NCBI RefSeq assembly: GCF_034190915.1
Contig: NW_026947485.1
Span: 50,885,019 to 50,949,018, forward strand
From: Cavia porcellus
Lineage: Eukaryota; Chordata; Mammalia; Rodentia; Caviidae
DNA: 64,000 nt
Direction of reading: 5' to 3'
Shown here in pieces: positions 11,726-23,139 of the stretch; positions within the stretch are counted from its first letter, which is position 1, and each line of letters begins with the position of its first letter. Position numbers and translations under genes: made by a program. Below the pieces are notes generated by a model, which made no database searches, was not told the origin of the DNA, and saw only the letters and a list, made by a program, of their open reading frames with translations.

Positions 11726-11819
11726 GAAGAGAAGAGAAGAGAAGAGAAGAGAAGAGAAGAGAAGAGAAGAGAAGAGAAGAGAAGAGAAGAGAAGAGAAGA
11801 GAAGAGAAGAGAAGAGAAA
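11726..11819. repeat. (GAAGA)n microsatellite, about 18 units
   Basis: An almost perfect pentanucleotide array of GAAGA, entirely purine on the plus strand. It gives rise to the repeated LFSSL peptide in the minus-strand frame 11568-11912, which is therefore not a gene. Polypurine mirror-like tracts of this length can form triplex DNA and are length-variable. Confidence 0.95.
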
Positions 11820-11824
11820 AGCCA

Positions 11825-14580
11825 AAGATGGGAAAACAGAAAGATAAAAGGATAAAAGAATTCTGAATACTTGAGGTAGGAAGCTACAACAGGCCTCAGC
11901 TTTGCATGTCAAAACTCATTATTATGTAAGAAAAATAAATTCTGCAGTTTGCTAACTACACAGCTAGACATACAATGCTTTCTTGACTAACACAATGGGA
12001 AGGTCAAGACGTGTCTATTTGATTGTTTCCTCTTTCCTCCTCGTCTTCCTTCAATACATTATAAGGCTCTACAGAGGTTTTCTTTCTCCTATGGCGATGT
12101 TTGAAGTTGTCTTGCAGCAGTTTTTACTCTTCCTATCCTGTCTGGGGCAGACAGCACTTTCTGGTGGCTTGATTTGGCAATGAAATATTAGTGGACATGG
12201 AGTAGGCAGAGGTCTTAAATGTGCTTATGCGGTGTGGCTGGCCTCTTGCAGCCCAGTGATCCAGCATGACTTTCTATGGTCAGCTGCTGCCCTAATAACC
12301 CAGGGCCCAGAATAAGCAGACATGAGTGAACTTGAATGAATTTATAACCTGAAGCACAAACTTCAGCCTGCAAAGCCCAGGCTAGATCAACCAAACCACA
12401 GTAACCTATACAGTCTAAGAAGATTAGAGGAAGTCTACATTTTGTGCTCTTAAGACTTGATGAGATTTGTTACTCAGCACTCATGTGGCAATAATTGACT
12501 AATATACCATCCATACAGCAGGGAGTTCCCTTGCTTAAGACATATCCTGAATTATCTTCCTTTTGTTTAGTAAACCCAAGTTAACAGGCAAACCTGGCCA
12601 TTAGTGTATAAATAAGGATTTAAGGAATGTAAAAAATATTTAACTTCTTTAATTACGCTTAACTTCACTGCTTTATTCTTAAAAACTAAACAATTTTTGG
12701 TAGTCAATAACTTAATAGAGAATTTTTGCTATTTTCACTTCTGCTAATCTCCAAGACAAATGGATGCTTTGGCCAATCAAAAAGAAAGTTTAAAAAAAAA
12801 GTGAAATAAAGAAGAACAGAAAGGTATTTGAGAAAAAATGTGAATTCCGATGTCAGCATTGCTGGCCTTTGCTTTTTTCTAGTTTTTACCACTTCTCAGC
12901 ACCAGTAAACATTTCTTTGTCATCAAATTGTATTCTGCAGGCATCAAATTTGTATGATCCAAGAAAGAAAGAACCAAGGTTGGTTTTACAGTTTAATATT
13001 TGTAATTAATCTGATGGTAGAAAACTCTAGCTTTAAACACCCAGTTGAATAAGTTGTTTCCCACTGAAAAAGAATTTCATTCTTCTCACTAATAATCTGT
13101 AGTCTAAGAATATTATACTCGATAATTATCACCCTATTTTGAATTTTGCCAATACAATTATGGAAATATGTTTTCTCTCTTGTCATACAAGTGTTCATGT
13201 ATTACCTCAACTGTGTTTTTTGAGTCACAAAGCCTGACATACTGTATTGCTTTAAAGAAAGTTTAAGCTCTGTCTCAGTAATTGTCCAACTACTATCTTA
13301 AAAGATAGTACTTGCCCTGGGTCCCAAAAAGGCAAACTATAAAGAGGGTGGAGAATATTTCCCTTCTTTTTCTGTCATTCACAAGGAATAGTCATTGTTC
13401 CCAGAGAAATTTTAGGGAAACATCAATGCTAAGCAGTTTTCATAAAGTGTTATGTGCTTTTTACCTTTTGTCACAACAGCTTTTTTTGAAACTCTAAATA
13501 AGATTGCAGGCATTCACTGGGCTGGTGCTCATAAGTTCCTAAGAAAGGTCGGAGGTTCCTGGGTTAAATCATGGAAGCAACTCAGACAAGTCGGGCATGA
13601 TTCATACCACGTAAACCCAAAGAGCTTAAAGAGTACCGGAGCTGACCTGCAAGTAATTGAACTTTTTCCTAACATTTCTCATACTTTTAACACGTAACTT
13701 TAGTTAAAGTCTTTTACAGCTGTGTTTTTTTCCCCTAATCATTATTTCCACTTCAGTTAGCAATGATAATTAATAAATGTACTCCACTTTAATTTTTTCT
13801 TAGCAACTCACATTTTTTTCTGAGTGCTCCAAATGGTGAAATGTATTTTGTTCCTACTTTTCATATCCTATTATTGAATCAATTAATGTATGAATGAGTC
13901 TTTAGTTGTAATAATGTTTGGTCTTTATTAGGGAGAAAGTAATTTTTTGGCTTAATTCTTTTAGATAGTGTTGGTTATTTTATGGTTACTATTGTATAAG
14001 CTGGTTTTACTGTTTTGGTGTTTGAATAACCATGGAATTCACATTCAAGGTTTTAAAATTTTTACTGAGCAAATATTTTTAAAAAGTTGTATATTTTCCT
14101 GTAGAATCTTTTAAAATTACTTGAGATTTATATTTAAATTTTTTTGCTTTTTATTATTTTACTTTTTGAGCATCTGTTTGATAATAATGTTATACTTATA
14201 TTAATAACATTTTAGTTTCTCCAAATTCTCCCAGAGCTCTAGAGCAAATTGGGAACTCTACCAATGATACAGAGAAATCTCTCAGAGAAAAGAATCTGTG
14301 CCTCCACTGACATTCCTCAAGAGCTCCTGTAAGTTTCTGTGCTCTCAATCTACAGAGAGTGCGGTTTCGAGCCAAGGGAAAAATTGATTTAACTCCCCCA
14401 TTTACATTTTTATGATTATATCTTTAAATCTTATTACCTTACTAATACCCTCACTTTCCCACTGTTTTGCAGAGCCAGTGAAATATCTCTATTTTGCAAT
14501 CAAATTTTCCCTCTTAGATGCCTATCACTTTTCATGGACTTTTGAAGTATCCTGCATTAGGGAAAGATTATGCATGTACA
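11825..14580. other. Unassigned AT-rich non-coding DNA
   Basis: No gene recognised. 13498-13660 is somewhat CpG-enriched with an open plus-strand frame (see findings). 13700-14200 is very T-rich without a clear repeat class. Confidence 0.45.
13291..13310. repeat. Palindrome with 9-bp arms
   Basis: TACTATCTT and AAGATAGTA are perfect complements separated by two A residues. A short inverted repeat in otherwise unremarkable sequence. Confidence 0.7.
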
Positions 14581-14584
14581 TAGT

Positions 14585-14655
14585 TGAGCGTGAAGCCTGA
14601 CACACAATAAGTACTCAGTAAATGATGGTAGTTATTATTGCTTTATTTTATTTTG
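14585..14655 (+). mobile_element. MIR/L2-type 3' end, sense
   Basis: 'gaagcctgacacacaataag' followed by 'tactcagtaaatgatggtag' and 'ttattattgctttatttt' matches the conserved 3' end (gcctggcacatagtaggtgctcaataaat) shared by MIR and L2 in sense orientation. Confidence 0.6.
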
Positions 14656-14659
14656 CCTA

Positions 14660-15830
14660 AAAATCCCTATCTACTTTTACAAAAATTCATTTGAGATTAC
14701 TTTTACAATGACTGTCAAGAGTTTGGTTATACAACTGAAGGTCTGTGCTTGGTGAAATGCCGTGTTTTACAAAACACTTAATGGAAAAAATCCATTAATA
14801 CTACTCTAAATGCAAAAGACAATGGTTCTGATAACTTTAGAATAACTGTGGAAATATTATTGGCTAAATCTATTCAGTAAGTTGTTTTTCTGAAAGCTTC
14901 ATGATTAAAATGCCCATTTGTCCAGTGGTTAGCAGATGTGTTACTATGCATTTATGTTGAGGGGGTTAGAATTAATTTTAAGAGATCTTTATGCTGTTCT
15001 TGAAGGCTGCATAGAAAGGTAGAGAAGGTGGCTTCTGCATTTTTTTGTACAATAGAAACTTTTCCCAAATATTTGCCAGTGATTGTGAAGTCAGGACTGG
15101 CATCTCAGAAATCCCAACTCTCATGTCCTTTTATAAACACGAGTTCACATGACCTTTCATCAATGCCCTTGACTGTAGTTATAACTTTTGAAAGTCATAA
15201 ATAAAAATATATCTTGATAAAAAAACCACTTTGTTAATTAATTACAAGTTTGAATAATAACTTTTTCCAAGGGGTATAAAGGGTTTGTTGGTGATCTCAC
15301 TATTATCTTTGTGGTATCAGAATGCCTCAGCAGTTCAAAACCAAAGAAAACTTGCCAACTTAATGTACTTTGATAAATTCCTGCCTCTCCTCTTTGTCTT
15401 ACAGTCATTGAGGTGTGGCTGGCTTTGAGTCCAGGAAGTATCCAATATGTGGCAAGGCAGAATTCAGCAAGGGCATTCAACAGGATCAGTCTTGTCTAGG
15501 TCCACAGCAGATCTACTTCTTTATCAAGCACAACACTCCACACGAGAAAACAGAAACAAATGTCAGTAAGCACCATCAGGAAAGCTTCACTGGAAATTCC
15601 CTGCTATATAAAATTTTCTTTAGCCAAACAATGATCCTATTCAGAGAGCAAATGGTTCTTTGGGCCATTTTGGCCACTAGTTATTTGTTTCAAGGAAATG
15701 GATTGCTAAGACATGGGTTGATTTGGCACCTACCTTTACCATATTACTGAGTTAAAACTTGCTCAAATCCGGTGGATTTCATGAATTCCCCAAATTTGAA
15801 GCCTCTGCAAAGCAATTTTATTTATTGACT
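14660..15830. other. Non-coding sequence with one strong splice-acceptor-like tract
   Basis: A good acceptor-like sequence (CTGCCTCTCCTCTTTGTCTT then ACAG) ends at 15404. The next 31 codons are open in phase 1 before a TAG, but no donor or homology supports an exon. The 111-codon plus frame 15415-15750 starts at GTG and has no recognisable domain. Confidence 0.4.
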
Positions 15831-15834
15831 CTAA

Positions 15835-16010
15835 CACAGGGCATTGCATATTCACATAATAGCTATTTAACATTTGCTTTGTGTCAGGCATAGTAGCGAG
15901 GTGAGGAATAAGGCAGAAAGACAAAAATGCTCGCATTCGAGAATTTATAACCTAATTTCAAATACAGCCAGCAGTGTGATAAGTGCTGCTTTTACTATAA
16001 CCACTCTGGT
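15835..16010 (-). mobile_element. L2-like relic, antisense
   Basis: 'atttaacatttgctttgtgt' 'caggcatagtagcgag' 'aataaggcagaaagacaaaa' 'gagaatttataacctaattt' follows the antisense L2 3' pattern (atttattgagcacctactatgtgccagg ... gaatttacagtctag). Highly diverged. Confidence 0.4.
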
Positions 16011-16014
16011 AATT

Positions 16015-17515
16015 TTAAAAAATTGGTTCTTCTGTGGTTCATGACTGAATTCAAAGATTGGTGCCTACAGTGCTAGCCTGTGGCTCTTATGAACATTGTG
16101 TTTTCCTAAGGTTAGGATTCTGAGTGATAAAGATATGTGCCCAAGACTTTGGTGAAAAGGGAAAAGCAAGTGACACTGGAAGATGACTAAAAGCCAGAAG
16201 AGGTAGGAAGATGCTACCAGCCTCAGAGGACCAGGAGAGGTTTCCAGGGTACTGACCGCACCTCCTGTCTCTGCTTGTGAGGGTGAGGCCCGCAGTGGAA
16301 GGACTTTTAGTGAGGAGGCTAGTGAAGTTTCTGCCCATTGGAAGAAGTTCCGGGGCAGTCACTGAAGGAACAGGAGAGAGAAAATCCATGGACATTTAGG
16401 TTAGTAGGGAAGAAGCAAAGAATATTGCGGGGTAGGTCCTGGGTGGGGGGCAGATGGCCCAACCGGTGAATATATTGGAATATAACTAAAGTTTTTAAGA
16501 ATGTAAGGCACAAGGACACTCAGACTCTTCTGGATTCACTGGGAGTTGAATTGCACTTCTGAGAGTTACCTTGAGTCGGGAGGAGACTCCCATATTTTTA
16601 AAGGGGATGTCAAAGTCTGAATGAATTGTATTAGCAGAGCAGATAGTAGTGGCCTGTTCCATGGCTTCATGAACCAAGGAGCTTGGAAACAATGAGATTC
16701 CTTCATAGTGGGGTGCAAATGAGAAGAGAGCCCACCACACCTGTCTGACTCTTGCCGATGTAGTGATGTTCAATCTGAAAAGATCACTGTGACTTTGCTT
16801 TGCATATTTGTGCCTTTTTTCAAAAAAGAGATTCAGAAAAGTTGTACAATATCACTTTAATAAGTTTTCTAAAATCATGGCCTATTAAAAAGTAATTAAG
16901 GGATTCTCAGGGAGAGTGGGCAAAGCAAGCACTGAGGAGGAGGAAGAGACATGGGAACCGTGACGGGAAAGATGAAATGCTGGCGAAACCAGCACAAAGC
17001 AAGCAAACTGCAGGACGCTGGTATCAGTCATTCTTTGTGGAAAATGACTTCCTGCGATGTTCAAAAGGGTACTGTGCTCTTGAGGAAATGTAGAAATAGG
17101 GCGTATCTGTGTAGCCCCCTCCAGGGCTCCACCTCATTCCCAACCCTGCCTTTCAGGTTCGTGAACTACGCTTTGCTCTACTGCTAGAACATCCCCGGAA
17201 GTGTGTTGGCAAAAGTAAAATCTCCCAGGAATGGTTCACTCTCTGTGCTCCAAGTTGAGGCTTTTATGTTTTCACCTGTTTTTCCTTATGCTTTTATGAG
17301 TAAAGTACAACCCACAACCCTCAATGGCTAGTGCTGAGCATCCTGATGCAGGCGAAAGCCTCCCCACTCTGTCCACCCAACATCAGCACCTGACTTTTCT
17401 TGCAATGGTCTCCAATCCTTCTCTCCAGCAGCAGCCTTGGCATAGCAGGCTCCAGAAGAGCAGCTTGAATTCCTGGATGATTTCTTAAGAATTGTGTATC
17501 CTTACCAGCCAGTAC
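16015..17515. other. Unassigned non-coding DNA
   Basis: Slightly GC-richer than its surroundings in 16200-16480 and 16900-17250. Minus-strand open frames at 16087-16395 and 16495-16773 are serine/proline-rich without a domain. No gene or repeat recognised. Confidence 0.4.
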
Positions 17516-17519
17516 ATAT

Positions 17520-17870
17520 TTTCTGATAACAGTATTAATAATGGTAGTGATAACAACAATAATATTTCACTGTATGCTTTGTTCATAGTTAGTGCTCTAA
17601 GCATTTTAACTTTAATCTAAACCCTACTAAGTACAGAACTTGTGCATGCTTCACTCTGTTGTATCCCAAGTACCTAGAACTGTGCAAGGTGCACAAAAAG
17701 CAATCAAAGTAAGCTGTTTATTAAATTAGAGCAGTACTTAGCCATGGTGGATTGTCATTACCTGGCTTTTACAGATGCTAAAACTGAGGCACAATGTGGA
17801 TAGGTCATTTGATGACATTGCACACATGAAAAGTGTCAGAGCCAAGCTTTGAACCTGGCAAAACTGTTGT
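17520..17870 (-). mobile_element. MIR relics, antisense, possibly nested
   Basis: 'gtgctctaagcattttaact' at 17590 and 'ttttacagatgctaaaactg' with 'aggcacaatgtggataggtc' and 'gagccaagctttgaacctgg' at 17768-17855 are antisense MIR pieces. Between them 'tgtatcccaagtacctagaa' 'ctgtgcaaggtgcacaa' looks like the sense 3' end of a second MIR/L2 copy, so one relic may be inserted in another. Confidence 0.55.
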
Positions 17871-17874
17871 TTTT

Positions 17875-18190
17875 CAAAAATATGAGAGCAGTTTTTGCAC
17901 AATAATAAAAGAAAATTTAGCTATATGCAAATGGAATGTACTTGGATAATCTCTCTTTTAAATAACCAAGTACTGAATCCTTTATCGTATTTTTTGCAAC
18001 ATGCTGAGTTGACTTAGTAGCCTTAGTTGTTGTTGTTTCTTTTTAAGTAGCTTATATTTTACACATTAATGTTTTATGAATTGAGAGCTATTTTTTGGCC
18101 ATTAAGAATATAGCTCATTTGGTGAATCCATATGGCATTTCTTGAGACTGTGAAAATACACAAAACTATAATATTAACATCTTGCTTTAC
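17875..18190. other. Unassigned AT-rich DNA before a splice-acceptor-like site
   Basis: No repeat recognised. It ends in ACATCTTGCTTTACAG, a plausible 3' splice site at 18192. Confidence 0.4.
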
Positions 18191-18192
18191 AG

Positions 18193-18347
18193 GAAAAATA
18201 TTTCTCCCTTCTGAAGACTCAATGATTCAAATTCTGAAGCCTAAAAATATATCTTCAGCAAAATTTCCTATTGGTCATGAGGTAGATCCACCTCTTTTAA
18301 AGTATATTCCCAAACTTGCAACTGATATTCAAAAATGTAGAAAATGA
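18193..18347 (+). CDS. Candidate terminal coding exon (unidentified gene)
   Basis: After the acceptor CTTGCTTTACAG the frame is open for about 50 codons and ends at a TGA (18345-18347). It begins with two bases of a split codon (phase 1), matching the end of the candidate exon at 4908-5033, so the junction codon would be G|GA (Gly). The peptide includes KIFLPSEDSMIQILKPKNIS and ends LATDIQKCRK; it is polar, with no transmembrane segment and no motif I can name. An ATTAAA hexamer at 18429 could be a polyadenylation signal, but an intergenic occurrence is equally possible. Alternative: a chance open frame behind a cryptic acceptor. Confidence 0.3.
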
Positions 18348-18349
18348 AA

Positions 18350-19285
18350 CTTCTAGGCTTTTCTGTATTTGTAAGATTCCAAAGAACACATAACACAGCA
18401 GTGTTATGAGTAGCATTTAAAGTGCTGAGATTAAAGAGGAGTTTCGTGCATTATTAAGAAGAATACTTGACAACTCAGTTCTGCCACTTTAGGCAACAAT
18501 ACAACTTCCAGGGCACTCCTGTCATTAGATTTATTTGTAACAACTCAAAAGAATTAGTAACATTGATGACCATGACAACACTGAAGAACAATTTGTATTT
18601 CTTAACTCTGAGACACAGGGATGAGAGAGTGCCCCTACGCCTTCAGATAATTTATAATCTAGAGAAGGAAATAGAAAGGTGAAAAGACACATAAAATTCA
18701 AATCATAATAAGACTCAGTTCTAGTGTTGTGGCTGTGGCATGAGTAGGGCGTGCTGAAGAGCAATAGAGAGAGCTTGGCTCGGTGTGGGGTATGCTCCAG
18801 GGTTTCTTGGCAGAATTGTCAGTGGAGCCGAATTTATAAAGCCAAATCTAGGTTTTTCCTAGATGGAACATTTAGAAGAAAGGTTAAAGAGAGGAAAATG
18901 ACATCAGGAACGGTAAGCACTTAGGCATGCCTGGAGCAAAGGCATTTTGTTTTTCACTGCGTCTTCTCTATCACTTGCCTGCCTTGACTTGCCGGATTCA
19001 AACAGCCAGACCTGTGCTTGTTGCCTTGGAGCTGGAGAAAAAAACAAAAGTACCCAAAGTCTGAGAGACTGTGTTTCTGAAAGCTAAATACTTTGTTGAG
19101 AATTTTAGGTGATTGGTGGAAAATAAAAGGAGACTGTTTAGAGAAACAACTTGTACTCAAAATGCTGTGGACCGAGACAGAAAGAATTGATTTTTCTCCA
19201 AACTGAAAGGATATTGACCAGTGTGACATAGTTTTTTTTCTTTCATATAATTTTTCTCAGGCTTTCCCTTTCTAGAAGGTGGCCA
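18350..19285. other. Non-coding DNA with a weak L2-like patch
   Basis: 18600-18720 ('gagagagtgcccctacgcct', 'ataatttataatctagagaagg') loosely follows an antisense L2 3' pattern. The rest is unassigned. Confidence 0.4.
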
Positions 19286-19289
19286 GTTT

Positions 19290-19290
<1 letters not shown>

Positions 19291-19322
<32 letters not shown>
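19291..19322. repeat. Homopolymer T32
   Basis: A run of about 32 T. In mammals this usually marks the reverse-complemented poly(A) tail of a minus-strand retrocopy lying to its right, but no SINE, L1 or AATAAA signal is recognisable after it. Confidence 0.95.
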
Positions 19323-19324
<2 letters not shown>

Positions 19325-19331
<7 letters not shown>

Positions 19332-20195
19332 TGTCTCTTTGCCTGGGGGAGTTTTGGTTTTTAGCATCTAAAGTATCATTGCCAGGAGACACATATTTTA
19401 CTAGGAGGGAGACTAGCTTTGTTAAGGAGAGGGAGTAGGAATAGGAGGCAAGTGATCTTCCAGCCTGAGAAAGGAATGGTGGTCTTCAGGTCAAGTGTGA
19501 ACATGCACTGCATTCCGCTTATGTTTCCTGGGAGGCTGGCACAATGGAGAAAGGAACAGGGCAGGGTGGAGAGCAAAGATTCTTATGTTTGGGGAGAATT
19601 AGCTGTGCAACCCTCCTTGAGGGATAATTTATATACTTTCATTATATATTTGTGCATATATTAAATTAATGGATTTTATTGTGCCATTTCCCTATGACAT
19701 GCTGTTGCAAGGGAATATATTTAATATAGAACACATAATTTGTAGGATTATTTTATAACTGCCACTAAAAAGTCAAATGCACAAGAGCACAGGAGATCTG
19801 TCCACACACTAGAGACCCAAATAATCCAGATGAGGCATGGATCCCACAGCAATGTCTTATGCAAGTTTGTATCAAAGATCTGCACTGGGAAGTCCCAAAG
19901 GTCAGAGGTGGAAGCTAGAAAGTCTGCACCAGGAGGATGAAGGATCTGTGCCAGCAGGCTAAGGGATCTGTACTGGAGCCAGGAAGTGATGTTCAAGGTG
20001 AGGACCAGATCTTCCCTGAAGAGAAACGCAGCCATCCTCATTGACAGCGAGGACCTGAGCTCCTCCAAAGATGAGACCAGCTGAGTTCATATAGGAAAAC
20101 CAGGAGAATCAACAGTACACCATCTTCCTTTCCAGTTCTCTTTTTGTTGTCAGCAACAACCTCAGGGTGGTCGTCTACAGCCAGAGCCATGCTGA
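19325..20195. other. Unassigned DNA, possibly an unrecognised retrocopy or LTR
   Basis: 19325-19650 lies next to the T32 tract. 19750-20090 has loose internal repetition ('gatctgcactgggaagtccc', 'gatctgtgccagcagg', 'gatctgtactggagccagg'). A 106-codon minus-strand frame at 19748-20068 (MEELRSSLSMRMAAFLF...) has no family I recognise. Could be part of an LTR element; not established. Confidence 0.35.
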
Positions 20196-20199
20196 TTCA

Positions 20200-21062
20200 G
20201 TTCAGCTGGGTGTTACAAGTTGCCCATTTGTTAATGTACCACACATGCTCTGATACTGTCCATCTTTCCTGCCACACCCTTACTCTCCCTTGCCCTCACA
20301 CTGCTCCCATTCTGCTTCTCAGAATGCATCCCTCTGTCTTCATGCAGATCTCTCGAGTGTGAGATCTATTTGCCTGAGTGTGGCTTGTTTTGCTTAACAT
20401 AATGACTGCAAATGATTTTATTCTTTATGACTGCATAATACATTTCATGAGTGTGGGTATATTTATGTACCTATTACATTTTCTTTATCCATTCATCTGT
20501 TGAGGGATATGAAGTCTGTTTCTGTAACTTGGCTATCCTGAATACTGCTGCCTTAAATGTAAGTATGCAGAGTTTGTATGATGACTTTAATTCCCTCAGG
20601 TACATACCCTAGAGCAGGATATTGCTGGAACACATAGTGGTTCTATTTATAGTTTTCTGAGGAACTTTCATACTGTTTTCCATAATGGCTAATTTATATT
20701 CCTACCACAGTGTATAAATGTTCATTCTCACCCTCTATCCTCCATGAATCTTTGCTAGGATTTATTATTTTTGTTTTCTTGGTAATAGTCATTCTGACTG
20801 GGGTAAGATGGAATCTCAGTGCAGTTGTGATTTACATTTCTCTAATAGCTAAATGTATGGAGCATTCTTTTTCATATATTTATTGGTCATTTTATGTCTC
20901 CTTTTTAAAAGTATCAGTTCAAGTCTTTTCCCCATTTATGGGTCAAATCGCTTGTTCTTTTGGTGTTAAATTTGTTGATTTTTTATAATATGTCCTTGAT
21001 ATTAATCCTCTGTCAGTCAGTTCTCTGGCAAAGATTTTCTCTTACGGGATCATGTTTTAATT
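20200..21062 (-). mobile_element. L1 3' end (ORF2 C-terminus and UTR), antisense
   Basis: Typical antisense L1 phrases in order: 'gcttaacataatgactgcaa', 'tttctttatccattcatctg', 'ttggctatcctgaatactgc', 'ttctgaggaactttcatact', 'ttccataatggctaatttat', 'attctgactggggtaagatg', 'gaatctcagtgcagttgtga', 'ttgaagtctt'-like and 'attaatcctctgtcagtcag'. About 0.8 kb of a 5'-truncated L1 inserted on the minus strand. The plus-strand 92-codon frame at 20710-20988 is only the antisense of ORF2. Confidence 0.85.
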
Positions 21063-21064
21063 GA

Positions 21065-22160
21065 CATGAAGCTTTTGGGATACTCACAGAATCCTGGAGG
21101 AAGAGAGTTAGGAAGATTAAAAGAAAGTCAATAAGAACTGAAAGTAAAGCTTTCTGCCAGAAGTTAGTTTTAATTATATTTTAGAGAAACATAATTTGAC
21201 ATTTCAGACATACTCAAGCAGGTGGATCAAAATTCATATCCAATGCATTTCCCCGATATGTTAAAGAATGAGTACAAGAAAACATCTAAACTGAAAGTAG
21301 GTAATTTGATGGGACTCATACACCAGAAAATCAAACTAACAATGACAAGGGGGAGGGATTAAACTCAGCGAGGGACTCAGGGACTTCCTGAGAGAAGCTC
21401 AGGAGACAGAACTGAAATAGAGGAAGGGTCAGTTAGGCTCTAGTCAAAAGGCAGAAACCATGAACAAGGAAATTTAATACACAGAATTATTAACTTGTAT
21501 AAGGGAAATGACTATTAAAGAGTAAAGGGAAGTCTAAAGACTATAGGAATAGCAGACATAAGTCACCACTTCCCCTAAGAATGAGGCAGAGTATCCCTAA
21601 GAGAGAGGCAAAGAACACATTCCATACTGGGGAAGGCTCCCACTCACCAAGGCTGGTTGATCTTGATGGAAAGGGTGCTTCTGTCATCTGCTGGATGATG
21701 AAGTTTGCTGAGATGCTACCCTGAGGCTGGAGGCAGCCAGAGTGCTATAAAGATTGCTGTAAAATTAGCCTTTGTTTATTAGTGGAACTTGTTGGGAGGT
21801 TACTTCACAGTGAATGTCATTACGAAGCTCATTGCTGCACCAGAGGAACGTACAGACGGTCTGAAACTCTTGGAGATGAGCACCAATGCATGACCTCCAA
21901 ATGGGATGGGCAGCACAAAGGCAAGAAGATAGAAAAGAAAATGGAGTAAGGAAGAGAAGCCTTTTATTCCTGCAGTGTCCCTTTATTCTCCTCCACTGAC
22001 ACAGTTTAACTTTGGACTGACTAGCAAGGGGGAAATGTTATGGGGCCAACTCCAAGATCACAAAGGCAGTGAAGGGTGGATTAGGAGTTTGCAGGATATA
22101 GATTTGTTTAGGACTAAGGGAACCCCTAAGATGACTGCTATGATCTTAGTGTCTGTTTCC
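21065..22160. other. Unassigned non-coding DNA
   Basis: 21420-21560 ('aaaggcagaaaccatgaaca', 'aaatttaatacacagaatta') is reminiscent of an old retroviral LTR-type repeat but cannot be named. The rest shows nothing recognisable. Confidence 0.35.
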
Positions 22161-22164
22161 TCTC

Positions 22165-22440
22165 AAATTTATAGCTGAAATCCTGACCGTCAAGGCGGTA
22201 GTATTAGGAGGGGCACCACTGGGTAATTAGGTGACTAGGTCCTGAGGCTGGAGCCCTCACCAGTGATATCCCCATTTTATAAAAGTGGGCTTATAAAAGT
22301 ATTGCTCCTTTCTACCATGTGAATACAGGGATAAGGAACCATCTATGAATCAGCAATTGGTCCTCATTGGACACTGAATCAGGTAGAGCCTTGATTATGG
22401 ACTTCCTGGCCTATGGAAATATGAAAGATAAATTCAGAAA
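22165..22440 (+). mobile_element. MLT1-like LTR, sense
   Basis: Phrases follow MLT1 order: 'gaaatcctgaccgtcaaggc', 'ggtagtattaggaggggcac', 'taattaggtgactaggtcct', 'gaggctggagccctcacc', 'tgggcttataaaagtattgc', 'ctaccatgtgaatacaggga', 'tagagccttgattatggact'. An ancient non-coding ERVL-MaLR LTR. Confidence 0.7.
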
Positions 22441-22444
22441 TGAT

Positions 22445-23135
22445 TTACAGGCTGTTTTTTTCTTGAGTGGGTTTATGTTGACGCTTCTTACTAGAAAAGA
22501 AATATCAGATTGGGAGAAGCATTTGATGGATTCATATCATATTTTGTGAGCTGATGAGATTATATGTAGACTAGAAAGGGTACAAGATTAAATTGAAATA
22601 TAAGAATACCAATATTGTAAAAGTAGGTAAGAGATTTCTATGAAGGAATATAGAAGTTAAAAACTATAAGAAAAATTAGTAGGGAGTAATATAGATTTCA
22701 ATAGAAGAGAGATTTTAAGAAAGAAAACAGTATAAATATTGCTGTATGCTGCAGAGGGGCAAAGTAATATTGCTAAAATGTGACAATAGGATTTAGGAGC
22801 CAGTAGCTCTTGTGTAGAACTTTATAGTCTCCACTGCAACTGAAAAGGATGGGTAAATGGCGTGGGAGACTGCACTGTGGATTGTACACTTCATTGCTCT
22901 AGAGTTTTGAAAACTGAAGAGTTCTGTAAAGTGCTATGGCTCTTTCCAGAGGACTTACTTTGAAATTGGGGATAGGGCATGTACAAATAACTACAACATT
23001 TCAGGCAACATTTTATGAAACTACAAGTGTCGTTGGGAGACAAGGGACAGAGGACTTGTTTCAGATTGAGAAGATCATAGGAAAGGTTGATGTGGGAAGA
23101 CACATTCTGGCTTTGCAGACGAGGTCAAGTTTCTT
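22445..23135. other. Unassigned non-coding DNA
   Basis: Purine-rich AT sequence without a gene or a repeat I can name. Confidence 0.45.
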
Positions 23136-23139
23136 ACTT

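Noticed and set aside
11568..11912. 114-codon minus-strand frame with LFSSL repeats
   Set aside because: Product of the (GAAGA)n array.
15405..15498. Open 31-codon stretch after a very good acceptor, as an alternative terminal exon for the 4908 candidate
   Set aside because: No donor, no homology, and the stop is reached quickly; not distinguishable from chance.
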